From positions 1 to 9,703 of the forward strand of contig JACMRC010000501.1 of the NCBI GenBank assembly GCA_014376655.1: a DNA stretch of 9,703 nt. The letters run 5' to 3'. Source of the stretch: Mucilaginibacter sp. (GTDB lineage: Bacteria; Bacteroidota; Bacteroidia; Sphingobacteriales; Sphingobacteriaceae). Position 1 is the first letter of the stretch. Each line of letters opens with the position of its first letter. Under the pieces are notes generated by a model that worked only from the letters and a program-made list of their open reading frames with translations, was not told the DNA's origin and did not search any database. Positions 1-6,236 of the stretch are shown here, piece after piece. A program made the translations under genes and the position numbers.

Positions 1-150
1 GCTGTTCCATAGTGATGGCTCACACTCACGCCCTGATGTAGTTTCGGCTCGTTGCCCGTTCACGGTTATGCGTAAATAGATTGGAACACGGCCATTTTCG
101 TAATTTTTTGGCTTTTTCAAATAGAAAAGCAAACTGAAATTAGTTTTCAT
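1..150 (-). CDS. Tyrosine-type site-specific integrase, N-terminal part (runs off left edge)
   Basis: The minus strand from the ATG at 150-148 reads 50 codons without a stop to the window edge, starting MKTNFSLLFYLKKPKNY and continuing with RVPIYLRITVNGQRAE. This is the typical opening of Bacteroidota integrases: an arm-type DNA-binding domain in which a beta strand ('FYLKKPK') is followed by a basic 'G..PIYLRIT..G' segment. The core-binding and catalytic domains (Arg-His-Arg-Tyr) would lie outside the window and cannot be checked. Such enzymes recombine an element's attachment site with a chromosomal site, often the 3' end of a tRNA or tmRNA gene. Here the gene starts about 250 bp from the 3' end of ssrA and points away from it, which fits an island edge. 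A perfect TAnnTTTG promoter element lies 25 bp upstream of the start. The ORF is too short to pass a usual length cut-off. The family call is firm; activity is unknown. Confidence 0.85.
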   Translation of the reverse strand, partial: MKTNFSLLFYLKKPKNYENGRVPIYLRITVNGQRAETTSGRECEPSLWNS

Positions 151-174
151 AATGTTTTAGCATTAAAAGTGAAA

Positions 175-205
175 CAAAATTAAGCTTGCAATCTGCTGTA
201 CACAA
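175..205 (-). promoter_or_regulatory. Putative Bacteroidota promoter of the integrase
   Basis: On the minus strand TAATTTTG (182-175) matches the -7 consensus TAnnTTTG exactly, and a TTG (205-203) lies 20 bp further upstream, close to the expected -33 spacing. Transcription would begin near 168-170, leaving a leader of about 20 nt before the ATG at 150. Both boxes are seen directly; promoter activity is inferred. Confidence 0.55.
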
Positions 206-207
206 GA

Positions 208-224
208 TGTTCATTTATTGAACA
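208..224. promoter_or_regulatory. Operator-like palindrome upstream of the integrase promoter
   Basis: TGTTCA (208-213) and TGAACA (219-224) form a perfect 6-bp inverted repeat around TTTAT. It lies directly upstream of the -33 box of the integrase promoter, a plausible place for a regulator or directionality factor to bind. No regulator gene is visible in the window, and a short AT-rich palindrome can occur by chance. Confidence 0.35.
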
Positions 225-253
225 GGTTGATAATCAAAATGATAAGTCGTTTT

Positions 254-297
254 GGTGAGTAAGGTTTTCAGAAAGTCAACTCACCGAATTACTCACC
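254..297. repeat. Inverted and direct GGTGAGT/ACTCACC repeats between integrase and ssrA
   Basis: GGTGAGTAA (254-262) is the exact inverse of TTACTCACC (289-297), and a third copy of the core, ACTCACC, sits at 279-285, so two direct copies face one inverted copy. The cluster lies between the integrase start and the ssrA 3' end. That is where arm-type sites for the integrase N-terminal domain would be expected. The repeats are seen directly; the role is inferred. Confidence 0.5.
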
Positions 298-344
298 TTG
301 CAAATGCGAAAAGATGGGTAAATAGTAACATTTAACTATAAAAG

Positions 345-377
345 AAATGCCTGCAATCGTGTGATTTGCAGGCATTT
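345..377 (-). terminator. Rho-independent terminator downstream of ssrA
   Basis: AAATGCCTGCAA (345-356) and TTGCAGGCATTT (366-377) form a perfect 12-bp stem with a 9-nt loop. Read on the minus strand the stem is followed by CTTTTATAG, a short U-rich tract, and it begins 24 nt past the mature 3' end of ssrA. It fits termination of the pre-tmRNA. If an element is integrated in ssrA, this terminator may be carried by the element. Confidence 0.8.
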
Positions 378-401
378 ACTCTGTTTTGATACTAAATTCA
401 G

Positions 402-768
402 TGGAGCCGGAGGGATTCGAACCCTCGTCCAAACATGGTACAAGATATGCTTTCTACGTGCTTAGCATCTGTTTAATTGTAGGGAAGGGGAAGGTCAGCT
501 GCTTACCTGTACCGTCTTCCGTAGGTGTTTTGTTTCGCCTGCTATGCACACCGTTAAGCAGGCTAGTTTCATTTTTCGATGCCCCGGTTGCCGATCCAAT
601 AAAACGGAGAACCGGCGGGACAAAAGCTAGCTAAATTCTAAATTAAGCAGCTAAGGCGTAGTTATTTTCGCCATTTGTGATTTTGAACGTTCAGATTTAA
701 GCGCTAATTCATCCAACGCGCTGCATGCTTACATACTCATCTCCATCCTGTCAATTCCGGTCGACCCC
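402..768 (-). ncRNA. ssrA: Transfer-messenger RNA (tmRNA), one-piece, complete
   Basis: tmRNA rescues ribosomes stalled on broken mRNAs and, together with SmpB, adds a degradation tag to the unfinished protein. The 5' end GGGGTCG (768-762) pairs with CGGCTCC (409-403) as a 7-bp acceptor stem with two G-U pairs; the discriminator A is at 402 and no CCA is encoded. Near the 3' end the T arm is GAGGG, loop TTCGAAT, CCCTC (426-410). The tag frame runs minus 672-643 and reads GGC GAA AAT AAC TAC GCC TTA GCT GCT TAA, giving GENNYALAA, the Bacteroidota type. Between the tag and the tRNA-like part lies a GCCTGCT/AGCAGGC hairpin, consistent with the usual pseudoknot region. Length is 367 nt. The 3' end is a common island attachment site, and an integrase starts about 250 bp beyond it. 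The mature ends are assigned from pairing alone. Confidence 0.97.
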
Positions 769-817
769 ATTTTTGTAGAGTTGCACTGTTTAGTGGCAGT
801 AGCAGATTATAGAACAA

Positions 818-825
818 CAAAGATA
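818..825 (-). promoter_or_regulatory. Putative -7 promoter element of ssrA
   Basis: TATCTTTG on the minus strand matches TAnnTTTG exactly and lies 50 bp upstream of the mature tmRNA 5' end, so the precursor would have a leader of roughly 40 nt for RNase P to remove. I see no TTG at the -33 position; that region is occupied by the 7-mer repeat array. A TATAAT (minus, 811-806) is a less likely alternative. Confidence 0.5.
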
Positions 826-831
826 CGATTT

Positions 832-911
832 CAGTTTGCAGTTATTGGTGTGTAGTTTGCTTTTTTTTGATCCTACAAACTGTCAACTGCCAATTGCTTA
901 CTGTTAACTGT
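832..911. repeat. Two opposed arrays of degenerate 7-mers (CAGTTTG / CAACTGT)
   Basis: Five head-to-tail 7-mers fill 877-911: AAACTGT, CAACTGC, CAATTGC, TTACTGT, TAACTGT (consensus YAACTGY). Opposed units lie at 832-859: CAGTTTG, CAGTTAT, TGGTGTG (decayed), TAGTTTG. CAGTTTG (832-838) pairs perfectly with CAAACTG (876-882), so the two arrays could fold on each other. The right array is inside the aminotransferase reading frame; the left one occupies the upstream side of the ssrA promoter. Similar degenerate 7-mer arrays are, from memory, common in intergenic DNA of this group. Confidence 0.7.
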
Positions 912-2102
912 TCTTCCCGGGTAAACCTTTAAGGCTTCCTCTAAACAGATCATTGCTTTTGCCAGATCCTCATTGTTTAAAACGTAGGCCAGGCGCACTT
1001 CTTTTAAACCAGCACCGGGTGTGCTGTAAAACCCGGTAGCCGGGGCCATCATAACGGTTTGGTTCTCGTAGCTAAATTCTTCCAGTATCCATTGGCAAAA
1101 CTTGTTCGAATTATCAATAGGTAATTGCGCCATCACATAAAATGCGCCGCCCGGGTTAGGGCAATACACGCCCTCCATACGGTTAAGGGCACTAACAATA
1201 GTGTTGCGGCGGGTAGTGTATTCTGCTTTTACCCGGTCAAAATATTCGTCAAGGGTGTCTATAGCAGCCTCGCCTGCAATTTGCTCAACCAGGCCGGGAC
1301 TAAGACGAGCCTGTGCAAATTTTATAGCTGTTTCCCAAAATTTACGATTTTTGCTAATAATACAACCCAATCGTGCCCCGCAGGCACTGTAACGTTTACT
1401 AACGGTATCAATTATAATTACGTTTTCTTCTAACCCATCCAAATGCATGGGCGATACAAAAGGCTGGTTGCCATAGCAAAACTCGCGGTAAGCCTCATCC
1501 GCAAACAGGTAAAGATCATGTTTTAAAACCAGTGCTTTAAGCGCTTCCATTTCCTCGCGCGAGTACAGGTAACCGGTAGGGTTGTTAGGGCTGCAAATAA
1601 ATATTGCGCGAGTCCGGTCAGTTATGTTTTTTTCAAACTCGCTGATAGGGGGTAATGCAAACCCATTTTCGATATATGACATAATGGGCCTTACTATAAC
1701 ATCATTTTGGCTGGCAAAACCATTGTAGTTGGCGTAGTACGGTTCGGGCACTATAACCTCGTCGCCGGCATCAAGGCAGGACATGAAAGTAATTGATATC
1801 GCTTCAGATCCGCCGGTAGTAACAATAATATCATCGGTAGTAATGTTATAACCTGCTTTGTTATAATACTTAGCCAATTGTTTACGGTAGGATAGGGTGC
1901 CCTCTGATGCTGTATAGGCCCAAACTTTAAAGTCGATATTTTTAACAGCCTCGATCATTCCCGCAGGGGTTTCAATATCAGGCTGGCCTATGTTAAGGTG
2001 ATATACGGTTTTGCCTTGCAGTTTAGCTTTGTCGGCAAAGGGTGTTAGTTTACGGATAGGTGAAGCGGGCATTCGCTGCCCCTTGCGGGATATATTTGGC
2101 AT
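873..2102 (-). CDS. PLP-dependent class I/II aminotransferase (aspartate aminotransferase-like)
   Basis: This is a fold-type I aminotransferase, which moves an amino group between an amino acid and a 2-oxo acid in the cytoplasm. Visible landmarks are NIGQPD (37-42), the substrate-loop area TASEGTLSYR (64-73), TTGGSEA (95-101), SPNNPTG (171-177) with its PLP-contacting Asn, the ADEAY Asp202 that contacts the pyridine nitrogen, the Schiff-base Lys236 in DTVSKRYS, and Arg370 in KEVRLAY for the substrate carboxylate. All key residues are present. At 409 aa the length is normal for the family, and the start MPNISRKG is the expected one. The exact substrate cannot be read from the sequence; it resembles the aspartate/aromatic group. 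The last 12 residues (398-409) are encoded by a 7-mer tandem array and look like a recent extension. The upstream TATTTTTG lies only 5 bp from the ATG. The gene is separated from its upstream neighbour by a terminator. Confidence 0.93.
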   Translation of the reverse strand: MPNISRKGQRMPASPIRKLTPFADKAKLQGKTVYHLNIGQPDIETPAGMIEAVKNIDFKVWAYTASEGTLSYRKQLAKYYNKAGYNITTDDIIVTTGGSEAISITFMSCLDAGDEVIVPEPYYANYNGFASQNDVIVRPIMSYIENGFALPPISEFEKNITDRTRAIFICSPNNPTGYLYSREEMEALKALVLKHDLYLFADEAYREFCYGNQPFVSPMHLDGLEENVIIIDTVSKRYSACGARLGCIISKNRKFWETAIKFAQARLSPGLVEQIAGEAAIDTLDEYFDRVKAEYTTRRNTIVSALNRMEGVYCPNPGGAFYVMAQLPIDNSNKFCQWILEEFSYENQTVMMAPATGFYSTPGAGLKEVRLAYVLNNEDLAKAMICLEEALKVYPGRTVNSKQLAVDSL

Positions 2103-2106
2103 TTGG

Positions 2107-2114
2107 CAAAAATA
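2107..2114 (-). promoter_or_regulatory. Possible -7 element directly before the aminotransferase start
   Basis: TATTTTTG on the minus strand fits TAnnTTTG, but it ends only 4 bases before the ATG (2102-2100). If used, transcription would begin at or next to the start codon and give a leaderless mRNA. No -33 TTG is seen at the right distance, so a chance match in AT-rich DNA is quite possible. Confidence 0.3.
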
Positions 2115-2175
2115 ATAAAAAGATGATAATTATGTCGATAGAATTAGTAGAGATATTATAAAAGTTATATAAACA

Positions 2176-2205
2176 AAAAAGGCCCGAAATATTTCGGGCC
2201 TTTTT
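2176..2205. terminator. Bidirectional rho-independent terminator
   Basis: GGCCCGAAAT (2181-2190) and ATTTCGGGCC (2191-2200) form a perfect palindrome flanked by A5 on the left and T5 on the right, so the hairpin ends in a U tract on both strands. On the minus strand it lies about 60 bp past the DUF1573 stop codon and upstream of the aminotransferase, so the two genes are probably separate transcripts. Confidence 0.9.
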
Positions 2206-2263
2206 CAATTTTTTTAGTGACCCTGTCTGCCTGTTGTGGTAGCGCAAGGGTTAACCTAAACAA

Positions 2264-2677
2264 CTACCTGGTACTTGGTGCCGCTTTGGCCGCAGGTGCC
2301 GCTACAACTTCGCCAATAATGTTTAGATATTTTTGTGGGGTTTTAGCATTGCTGGTTACCACAATAGTTTTGTTAAATGGTGCTACAACTGCTGCGTTGT
2401 AAGTAATGGTGATTTTACCGGTGCCGCCTTTTAAAACTGGGGTTTTAGTATAATCAGCAATAGTACAGCCGCAAGTTGGTTTTACTTCGGTTAAAATAAG
2501 TGGCTCCTGGCCTATGTTAGTATAAGTAAAAACAGTTGTTACCGGTTTACCTTGTGGTATGGTACCAAAATCATGTTTTTCTTCGTTGAATTTAAATTCA
2601 GCTTTGTTATCGGTTTGGGCTGATGCGTTAAAGGCAAAGCCTAAAACCACTGCACACATTAAAATTAATTTTTTCAT
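2264..2677 (-). CDS. Secreted DUF1573-domain protein
   Basis: The protein has 137 aa. It begins with a clear Sec signal peptide, MKK followed by a hydrophobic stretch ending NASA|Q (cleavage after about residue 20), so the mature protein of about 117 aa is exported to the periplasm or beyond. The rest matches DUF1573, an immunoglobulin-like beta domain common in Bacteroidota: HDFGTIPQG (35-43), the strand VFTYTNIG (49-56), the signature KPTCGCTIADY (66-76) with the Cys pair, a GTGKITITY strand (85-93), and IVVTSN (105-110) with a closing strand LNIIGEV. The tail is rich in Ala and Pro (AAPAAKAAPSTR). The molecular function of the family is not known to me. The gene stands alone between its own promoter and a strong terminator, divergent from the E1 gene. 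The reverse-strand reading frames over it have no recognisable protein character. Confidence 0.9.
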   Translation of the reverse strand: MKKLILMCAVVLGFAFNASAQTDNKAEFKFNEEKHDFGTIPQGKPVTTVFTYTNIGQEPLILTEVKPTCGCTIADYTKTPVLKGGTGKITITYNAAVVAPFNKTIVVTSNAKTPQKYLNIIGEVVAAPAAKAAPSTR

Positions 2678-2697
2678 AATTAGTTCTTTGAGTATTA

Positions 2698-2705
2698 CAA
2701 ATATA
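2698..2705 (-). promoter_or_regulatory. -7 promoter element of the DUF1573 gene
   Basis: TATATTTG on the minus strand is an exact TAnnTTTG match, 20 bp upstream of the ATG (2677-2675). Transcription would begin near 2691-2693 and give a short AT-rich leader of about 15 nt with no Shine-Dalgarno sequence, as is usual in Bacteroidota. I see no clear -33 TTG. Confidence 0.6.
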
Positions 2706-2874
2706 AAAGGTTTAACGGAAATTTAGTTATATAGTTTCAAATTTACTTTTACCTACCGGAGGTTACAATACAGCATCAAATTTTTTCATGTTGATTATGA
2801 TGTATTTAAGCGGGGGCAATATATCAAATTATCATAGGTTAACATACAATTACTATCTTGTGTAAAACTAATAG

Positions 2875-2907
2875 TGTTATGTGGATGTTTTAAAGATGCA
2901 CATAACA
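2875..2907. promoter_or_regulatory. Inverted repeat upstream of the fused E1 gene
   Basis: TGTTATGTG (2875-2883) and CACATAACA (2899-2907) are a perfect 9-bp inverted repeat with a 15-bp spacer. The site lies in the 275-bp divergent intergenic region, about 45-80 bp before the E1 start and just upstream of a weak -7-like TATATTTT (2925-2932), so it could be an operator for the E1 gene. The repeat is seen directly; its role is inferred. The rest of this intergenic region shows nothing I recognise. Confidence 0.45.
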
Positions 2908-2952
2908 ATTACAAATTAGAATTTTATATTTTTACATCCTAAATAAAGATCT

Positions 2953-5385
2953 ATGCCCGAAACTGCAAATCCTGGTACCGGTAACAATATTATTGCTGAG
3001 CTAAGTTTTGATGATTTCAAAAGTATTGTAATTAAGGATTACCGTATAGCTTACGAAAGCAGGCAGGCCAGTATTATTGGCCGCCGCGAAGTACTTACGG
3101 GCAAGGCGAAGTTTGGCATTTTTGGCGACGGTAAAGAAGTTGCCCAGCTGGCCATGGCCAAAGTTTTCCGCAAGGGCGATTGGCGCGCCGGCTATTACCG
3201 CGACCAAACTTTTATGTTTGCTACCGGCATGAGCAACCTTAAGGAGTTTTTTGCACAGCTTTATGCAAACCCTGATATAACAGAAGATCCTGCATCAGGC
3301 GGGAGGCAAATGAACTGCCATTACGCTACCCGTTTTATAAACGAGGACGGCAGCTGGAAAAACCAGACAGAAACCATGAACTGTTCGGCTGATATATCAA
3401 CTACCGGTGGCCACATGCCCCGTTTATTGGGCTTGGCTTACGCATCAAAATTATATAGGCAAAACAGTGAACTTGCACCGCTAACTAATTTTTCTGTTAA
3501 CGGTAATGAAGTTGCTTTTGGCACCATAGGTAACGGCGCAACATCCGAAGGGTTGTTTTTTGAGGTGTTTAACGCGGCCGGTGTATTGCAGGTGCCTATG
3601 GCAATTTCTGTTTGGGACGATGCTTACGCCATATCTGTACCCGCCAGTATCCAAACTACAAAAGAAGATATATCCGAGATATTAAGCGGCTTTCAGCGCG
3701 AAACCGGTACAAACGGTTACGAGATATTTAAAGTACGCGGCTGGGATTACGTTGCCCTTTGCGAAACTTACGAACGCGCAATAACCGTTTGTCGCGAAGA
3801 GCATGTGCCGGTATTGATACACGTTGTTGAAATGACGCAACCACAAGGGCACTCAACCTCAGGATCGCACGAGCGTTATAAGACAAAGGACCGCCTAACC
3901 TGGGAAGGCGATCATGACTGCTTGCTGCAAATGCGCAACTGGATGGTCGAGTCGGCAATTATTACAGAAGATGATATAGCCGCCTTAGAAGATGAGGCGA
4001 AAAAATACGTGCGCGAATGCCAGCGCGAAGCCTGGAATATTTTAGGTGATAAAATAAAAATAGAGATAGATGAAGCCGTGCAATTAATAAATGCGCTTAC
4101 CCATGTATCTGATTTAAAGAACGAACTGGAAGATGTTTCTGCCGAGCTTTTAGCTTGTGTAGATGCGGGTCGCAAAGACGCGGTTTCTGCCATACGCAAA
4201 GCATTGCGCTTAACAGTTTTGGAAAATACAGAAGAGAAATACGCGCTTATTGAATGGCTGACCGAAGAAAGCGAAAAGAATAAAGAACGGTTTAACTCAA
4301 AGTTATTTACTGGTTCGTCATCATCTCCATTAAATGTTAATGAGGTGCCTGCCTGGTATGAAGAAGATGCGGCGCTTTTAGACGGTCGCGAAATATTAAA
4401 CGCTTGCTTTGATGCCAATTTTGAACGCGACAGAACTATAGTAGCCTTTGGTGAGGACCTTGGCGCGATAGGGGATGTTAACCAGGGCTTTGCCGGTTTA
4501 CAAGCCAAATACGGCGATATCAGGATAACTGATACCGGCATTCGCGAATCGAGCATTATAGGTAAAGGTATGGGGCTTGCAATGCGCGGGTTAAAACCAA
4601 TTGCCGAGATTCAATATGTAGATTACCTGCTATTTGCCATCACTGTATTAAGTGATGACCTGGCAAGTTTAAGCTATCGCACCGCCGGTGGGCAAAAAGC
4701 GCCGGTAATTGTGCGTACACGCGGGCATAGATTGAAAGGTATCTGGCATTCGGGATCGCCGCTGGGTATTATATTAAATGCGCTGCGCGGATTGCATATT
4801 TGCGTTCCCCGTAACATGACCCAGGCTGCCGGTTTGTACAATACTTTACTGCGCGGCGATGAGCCGGCCTTGGTTATTGAGTGCCTTAATGGTTATCGAC
4901 TTAAAGAAAAATTACCTGCCAACGTTGGTGAGTTTACCGTGCCATTAGGTAAGGCAGAGATATTGAAAGAAGGTAGTGATATGACCGTAGTTTCTTACGG
5001 ATCAACCCTTCGTATTGTAATGGAAGCTGCTGTGGAACTGGAAAAGTTGGGCGTAAGCATAGAAGTGATAGATCCGCAAACGCTATATCCGTTTGATATT
5101 GATAACGTATGTGGCAACTCATTATATAAAACAAACAAGTTATTAGTAGTTGATGAGGACCTTCCGGGTGCTGCATCGGCTTATATATTGCAAAAAGTGT
5201 TGGAGGCCCAGAAAGGGTATTACGCACTCGACTCGCCGCCGCGTACCCTAAGTGCCAAAGAACATCGCCCGCCTTATGGATCAGATGGTGATTATTTTAG
5301 CAAGCCATCTGTTGATGACGTTATCGAGGCTGTTTACGGCATGATGAGCGAGAGCAACCCGGGTAAATATCCGGCGATATATTAA
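2953..5385 (+). CDS. Thiamine-diphosphate 2-oxo acid dehydrogenase E1, alpha and beta subunits fused
   Basis: E1 enzymes decarboxylate a 2-oxo acid on thiamine diphosphate and pass the acyl group to the lipoyl E2 of a pyruvate or branched-chain oxo-acid dehydrogenase complex. This 810-aa protein joins both usual subunits. The alpha part (about 1-395) carries the cofactor region GNGATSEG (193-200) followed 21 residues later by WDDAYAISVP (221-230). A charged, helix-prone linker covers about 395-460. The beta part (about 465-800) shows FGEDLG (499-504), TDTGIRES (526-533), the cofactor-proximal AEIQYVDY (551-558), RTAGGQKAPVIVRTR (576-590), and the C-terminal transketolase domain with IDPQTLYPFDID (706-717) and VVDEDLPG (732-739). 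The usual Mg-binding GDG...NN is changed to GNG...DD. No E2 or E3 gene is adjacent, so the partner complex must be encoded elsewhere and the substrate is open. The family is often annotated as 2-oxoisovalerate dehydrogenase. A terminator follows the gene. Confidence 0.88.
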   Translation: MPETANPGTGNNIIAELSFDDFKSIVIKDYRIAYESRQASIIGRREVLTGKAKFGIFGDGKEVAQLAMAKVFRKGDWRAGYYRDQTFMFATGMSNLKEFFAQLYANPDITEDPASGGRQMNCHYATRFINEDGSWKNQTETMNCSADISTTGGHMPRLLGLAYASKLYRQNSELAPLTNFSVNGNEVAFGTIGNGATSEGLFFEVFNAAGVLQVPMAISVWDDAYAISVPASIQTTKEDISEILSGFQRETGTNGYEIFKVRGWDYVALCETYERAITVCREEHVPVLIHVVEMTQPQGHSTSGSHERYKTKDRLTWEGDHDCLLQMRNWMVESAIITEDDIAALEDEAKKYVRECQREAWNILGDKIKIEIDEAVQLINALTHVSDLKNELEDVSAELLACVDAGRKDAVSAIRKALRLTVLENTEEKYALIEWLTEESEKNKERFNSKLFTGSSSSPLNVNEVPAWYEEDAALLDGREILNACFDANFERDRTIVAFGEDLGAIGDVNQGFAGLQAKYGDIRITDTGIRESSIIGKGMGLAMRGLKPIAEIQYVDYLLFAITVLSDDLASLSYRTAGGQKAPVIVRTRGHRLKGIWHSGSPLGIILNALRGLHICVPRNMTQAAGLYNTLLRGDEPALVIECLNGYRLKEKLPANVGEFTVPLGKAEILKEGSDMTVVSYGSTLRIVMEAAVELEKLGVSIEVIDPQTLYPFDIDNVCGNSLYKTNKLLVVDEDLPGAASAYILQKVLEAQKGYYALDSPPRTLSAKEHRPPYGSDGDYFSKPSVDDVIEAVYGMMSESNPGKYPAIY

Positions 5386-5387
5386 TT

Positions 5388-5427
5388 AGTGAATTACAGA
5401 CTTATTGAATTATTGAATGAGTGAATG
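5388..5427. repeat. Degenerate 8-mer tandem array after the E1 stop codon
   Basis: Five contiguous 8-mers start 3 bp past the stop codon: AGTGAATT, ACAGACTT (decayed), ATTGAATT, ATTGAATG, AGTGAATG. The last two units supply the left arm of the terminator at 5416-5442. The array is seen directly; similar short arrays at gene ends are known to me from related genomes only in a general way. Confidence 0.6.
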
Positions 5428-5442
5428 TTTAGTTCACTCATT
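5416..5442 (+). terminator. Rho-independent terminator of the E1 gene
   Basis: AATGAGTGAA (5416-5425) and TTCACTCATT (5433-5442) make a perfect 10-bp stem with a 7-nt loop, followed by TTTCTTTTT. It lies 31 bp past the E1 stop codon and 25 bp before the nitroreductase start, so the nitroreductase probably needs its own promoter, or is read by leakage through this fairly AT-rich hairpin. Confidence 0.8.
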
Positions 5443-5466
5443 TTTCTTTTTAAATGTTTTTTATTT

Positions 5467-6048
5467 ATGTCTGACAACACATTCTCCACCATATCCACCA
5501 TCATTAAAAACCGCCGGACCATAAAACCTTTTATCATGAACGGTAGTAAAATACCTGATGAGCAAATAACTGAATTATTAGAACTTGCCGACTGGGCACC
5601 AACCCACGGCCTTACAGAACCATGGCGCTTCACAGTATATGCCAACCCATCCCAATTTTGCCATGCCCATGCCGAAATGTATAAGGCAAATACCGATGAC
5701 GATGGCTTTGCGCAGGGCGTTTATGATAACCTGGCGCAACAAGGGGATAAAGCATCGCATGTAATTATTGCGGTGATGCAGCGGGGTAACCTGCCAAAGA
5801 TCCCGGCGTTTGAGGAAATGGCAGCGACAGCCTGTGCCGTACAGAATTTATTGCTTGGTGCTACCGCCTTAAATCTGGCTTCGTATTGGGGCACCGGCGG
5901 CATGATACTAAAACCTGCCATGAAAGCGTTCTTAAACCTACGCGACGAGGATGAAGTAATGGGCGTGTTGTACTTAGGCTATGCCGATGAGCAGCCAAAA
6001 GGTATCCGCGGGGTGCCTTTGGAGCTAAAGGTTAACTGGATTAAGTAG
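5467..6048 (+). CDS. Nitroreductase-family flavoprotein (YdjA-like)
   Basis: Members of this family use FMN and NAD(P)H to reduce nitro groups, quinones or other electron acceptors in the cytoplasm; the natural substrate is usually unknown. In 193 aa, the FMN-phosphate motif NRRTIKPF (15-22) is followed by LLELADWAPTHGLTEPWRF (37-55), the standard 'AP(S/T)xxxxxPWRF' element. A central helix EEMAATACAVQNLLLGATA (116-134) and the SYWGTGGM loop (139-146) follow, and the protein closes with VMGVLYLGYADEQPK (164-178). The short linker and single-domain length fit the YdjA subgroup rather than the NfsA or NfsB groups. I chose the ATG at 5467, giving MSDNTFSTI. The frame is open back to 5425, but that extension would overlap the terminator and adds a Phe/Leu-rich stretch unlike the family. 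No clear promoter or terminator is seen for this gene. Confidence 0.9.
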   Translation: MSDNTFSTISTIIKNRRTIKPFIMNGSKIPDEQITELLELADWAPTHGLTEPWRFTVYANPSQFCHAHAEMYKANTDDDGFAQGVYDNLAQQGDKASHVIIAVMQRGNLPKIPAFEEMAATACAVQNLLLGATALNLASYWGTGGMILKPAMKAFLNLRDEDEVMGVLYLGYADEQPKGIRGVPLELKVNWIK

Positions 6049-6163
6049 CACAACCATTTTCTTGTTTATTTCGTATAATCAATTAGAACGTAATTTTTGA
6101 TGTAATTGCTTTGTCAGATTTTAAATATTCGTTAATAAATTATATTAATTGGTAATATTTGCT

Positions 6164-6171
6164 TATATTTG
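6164..6171 (+). promoter_or_regulatory. -7 promoter element of the YkuD_2 L,D-transpeptidase gene
   Basis: TATATTTG is an exact TAnnTTTG match 66 bp upstream of the start codon, giving a leader of about 60 nt. A second, less exact TAATATTTG ends at 6161. No TTG is placed at the normal -33 distance; one lies only 12 bp upstream. The 188-bp gap from 6049 to 6236 holds nothing else I recognise. Confidence 0.5.
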
Positions 6172-6236
6172 TCTTAACAATTATACCAACTCACTCCTGA
6201 TTTTTTAATAAATTATTGACTTAAAACTCAACAAGT

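Noticed and set aside
386..634. 82-residue plus-strand reading frame
   Set aside because: It is antisense to the tmRNA; its 'VEPEGFEPSS' stretch is just the translated T arm, a common false gene call.
2050..2402. Short frames around the aminotransferase/DUF1573 gap
   Set aside because: They run through a terminator hairpin or antisense to the DUF1573 gene and look like chance open frames.
3912..4556. 214-residue minus-strand reading frame inside the E1 gene
   Set aside because: It is antisense to a well-supported coding region, Ser-rich with low complexity, and has no recognisable domain.
5425..5466. Longer N-terminus for the nitroreductase
   Set aside because: It overlaps the E1 terminator and adds a Phe/Leu-rich stretch not expected in this family; the ATG at 5467 gives a normal start.
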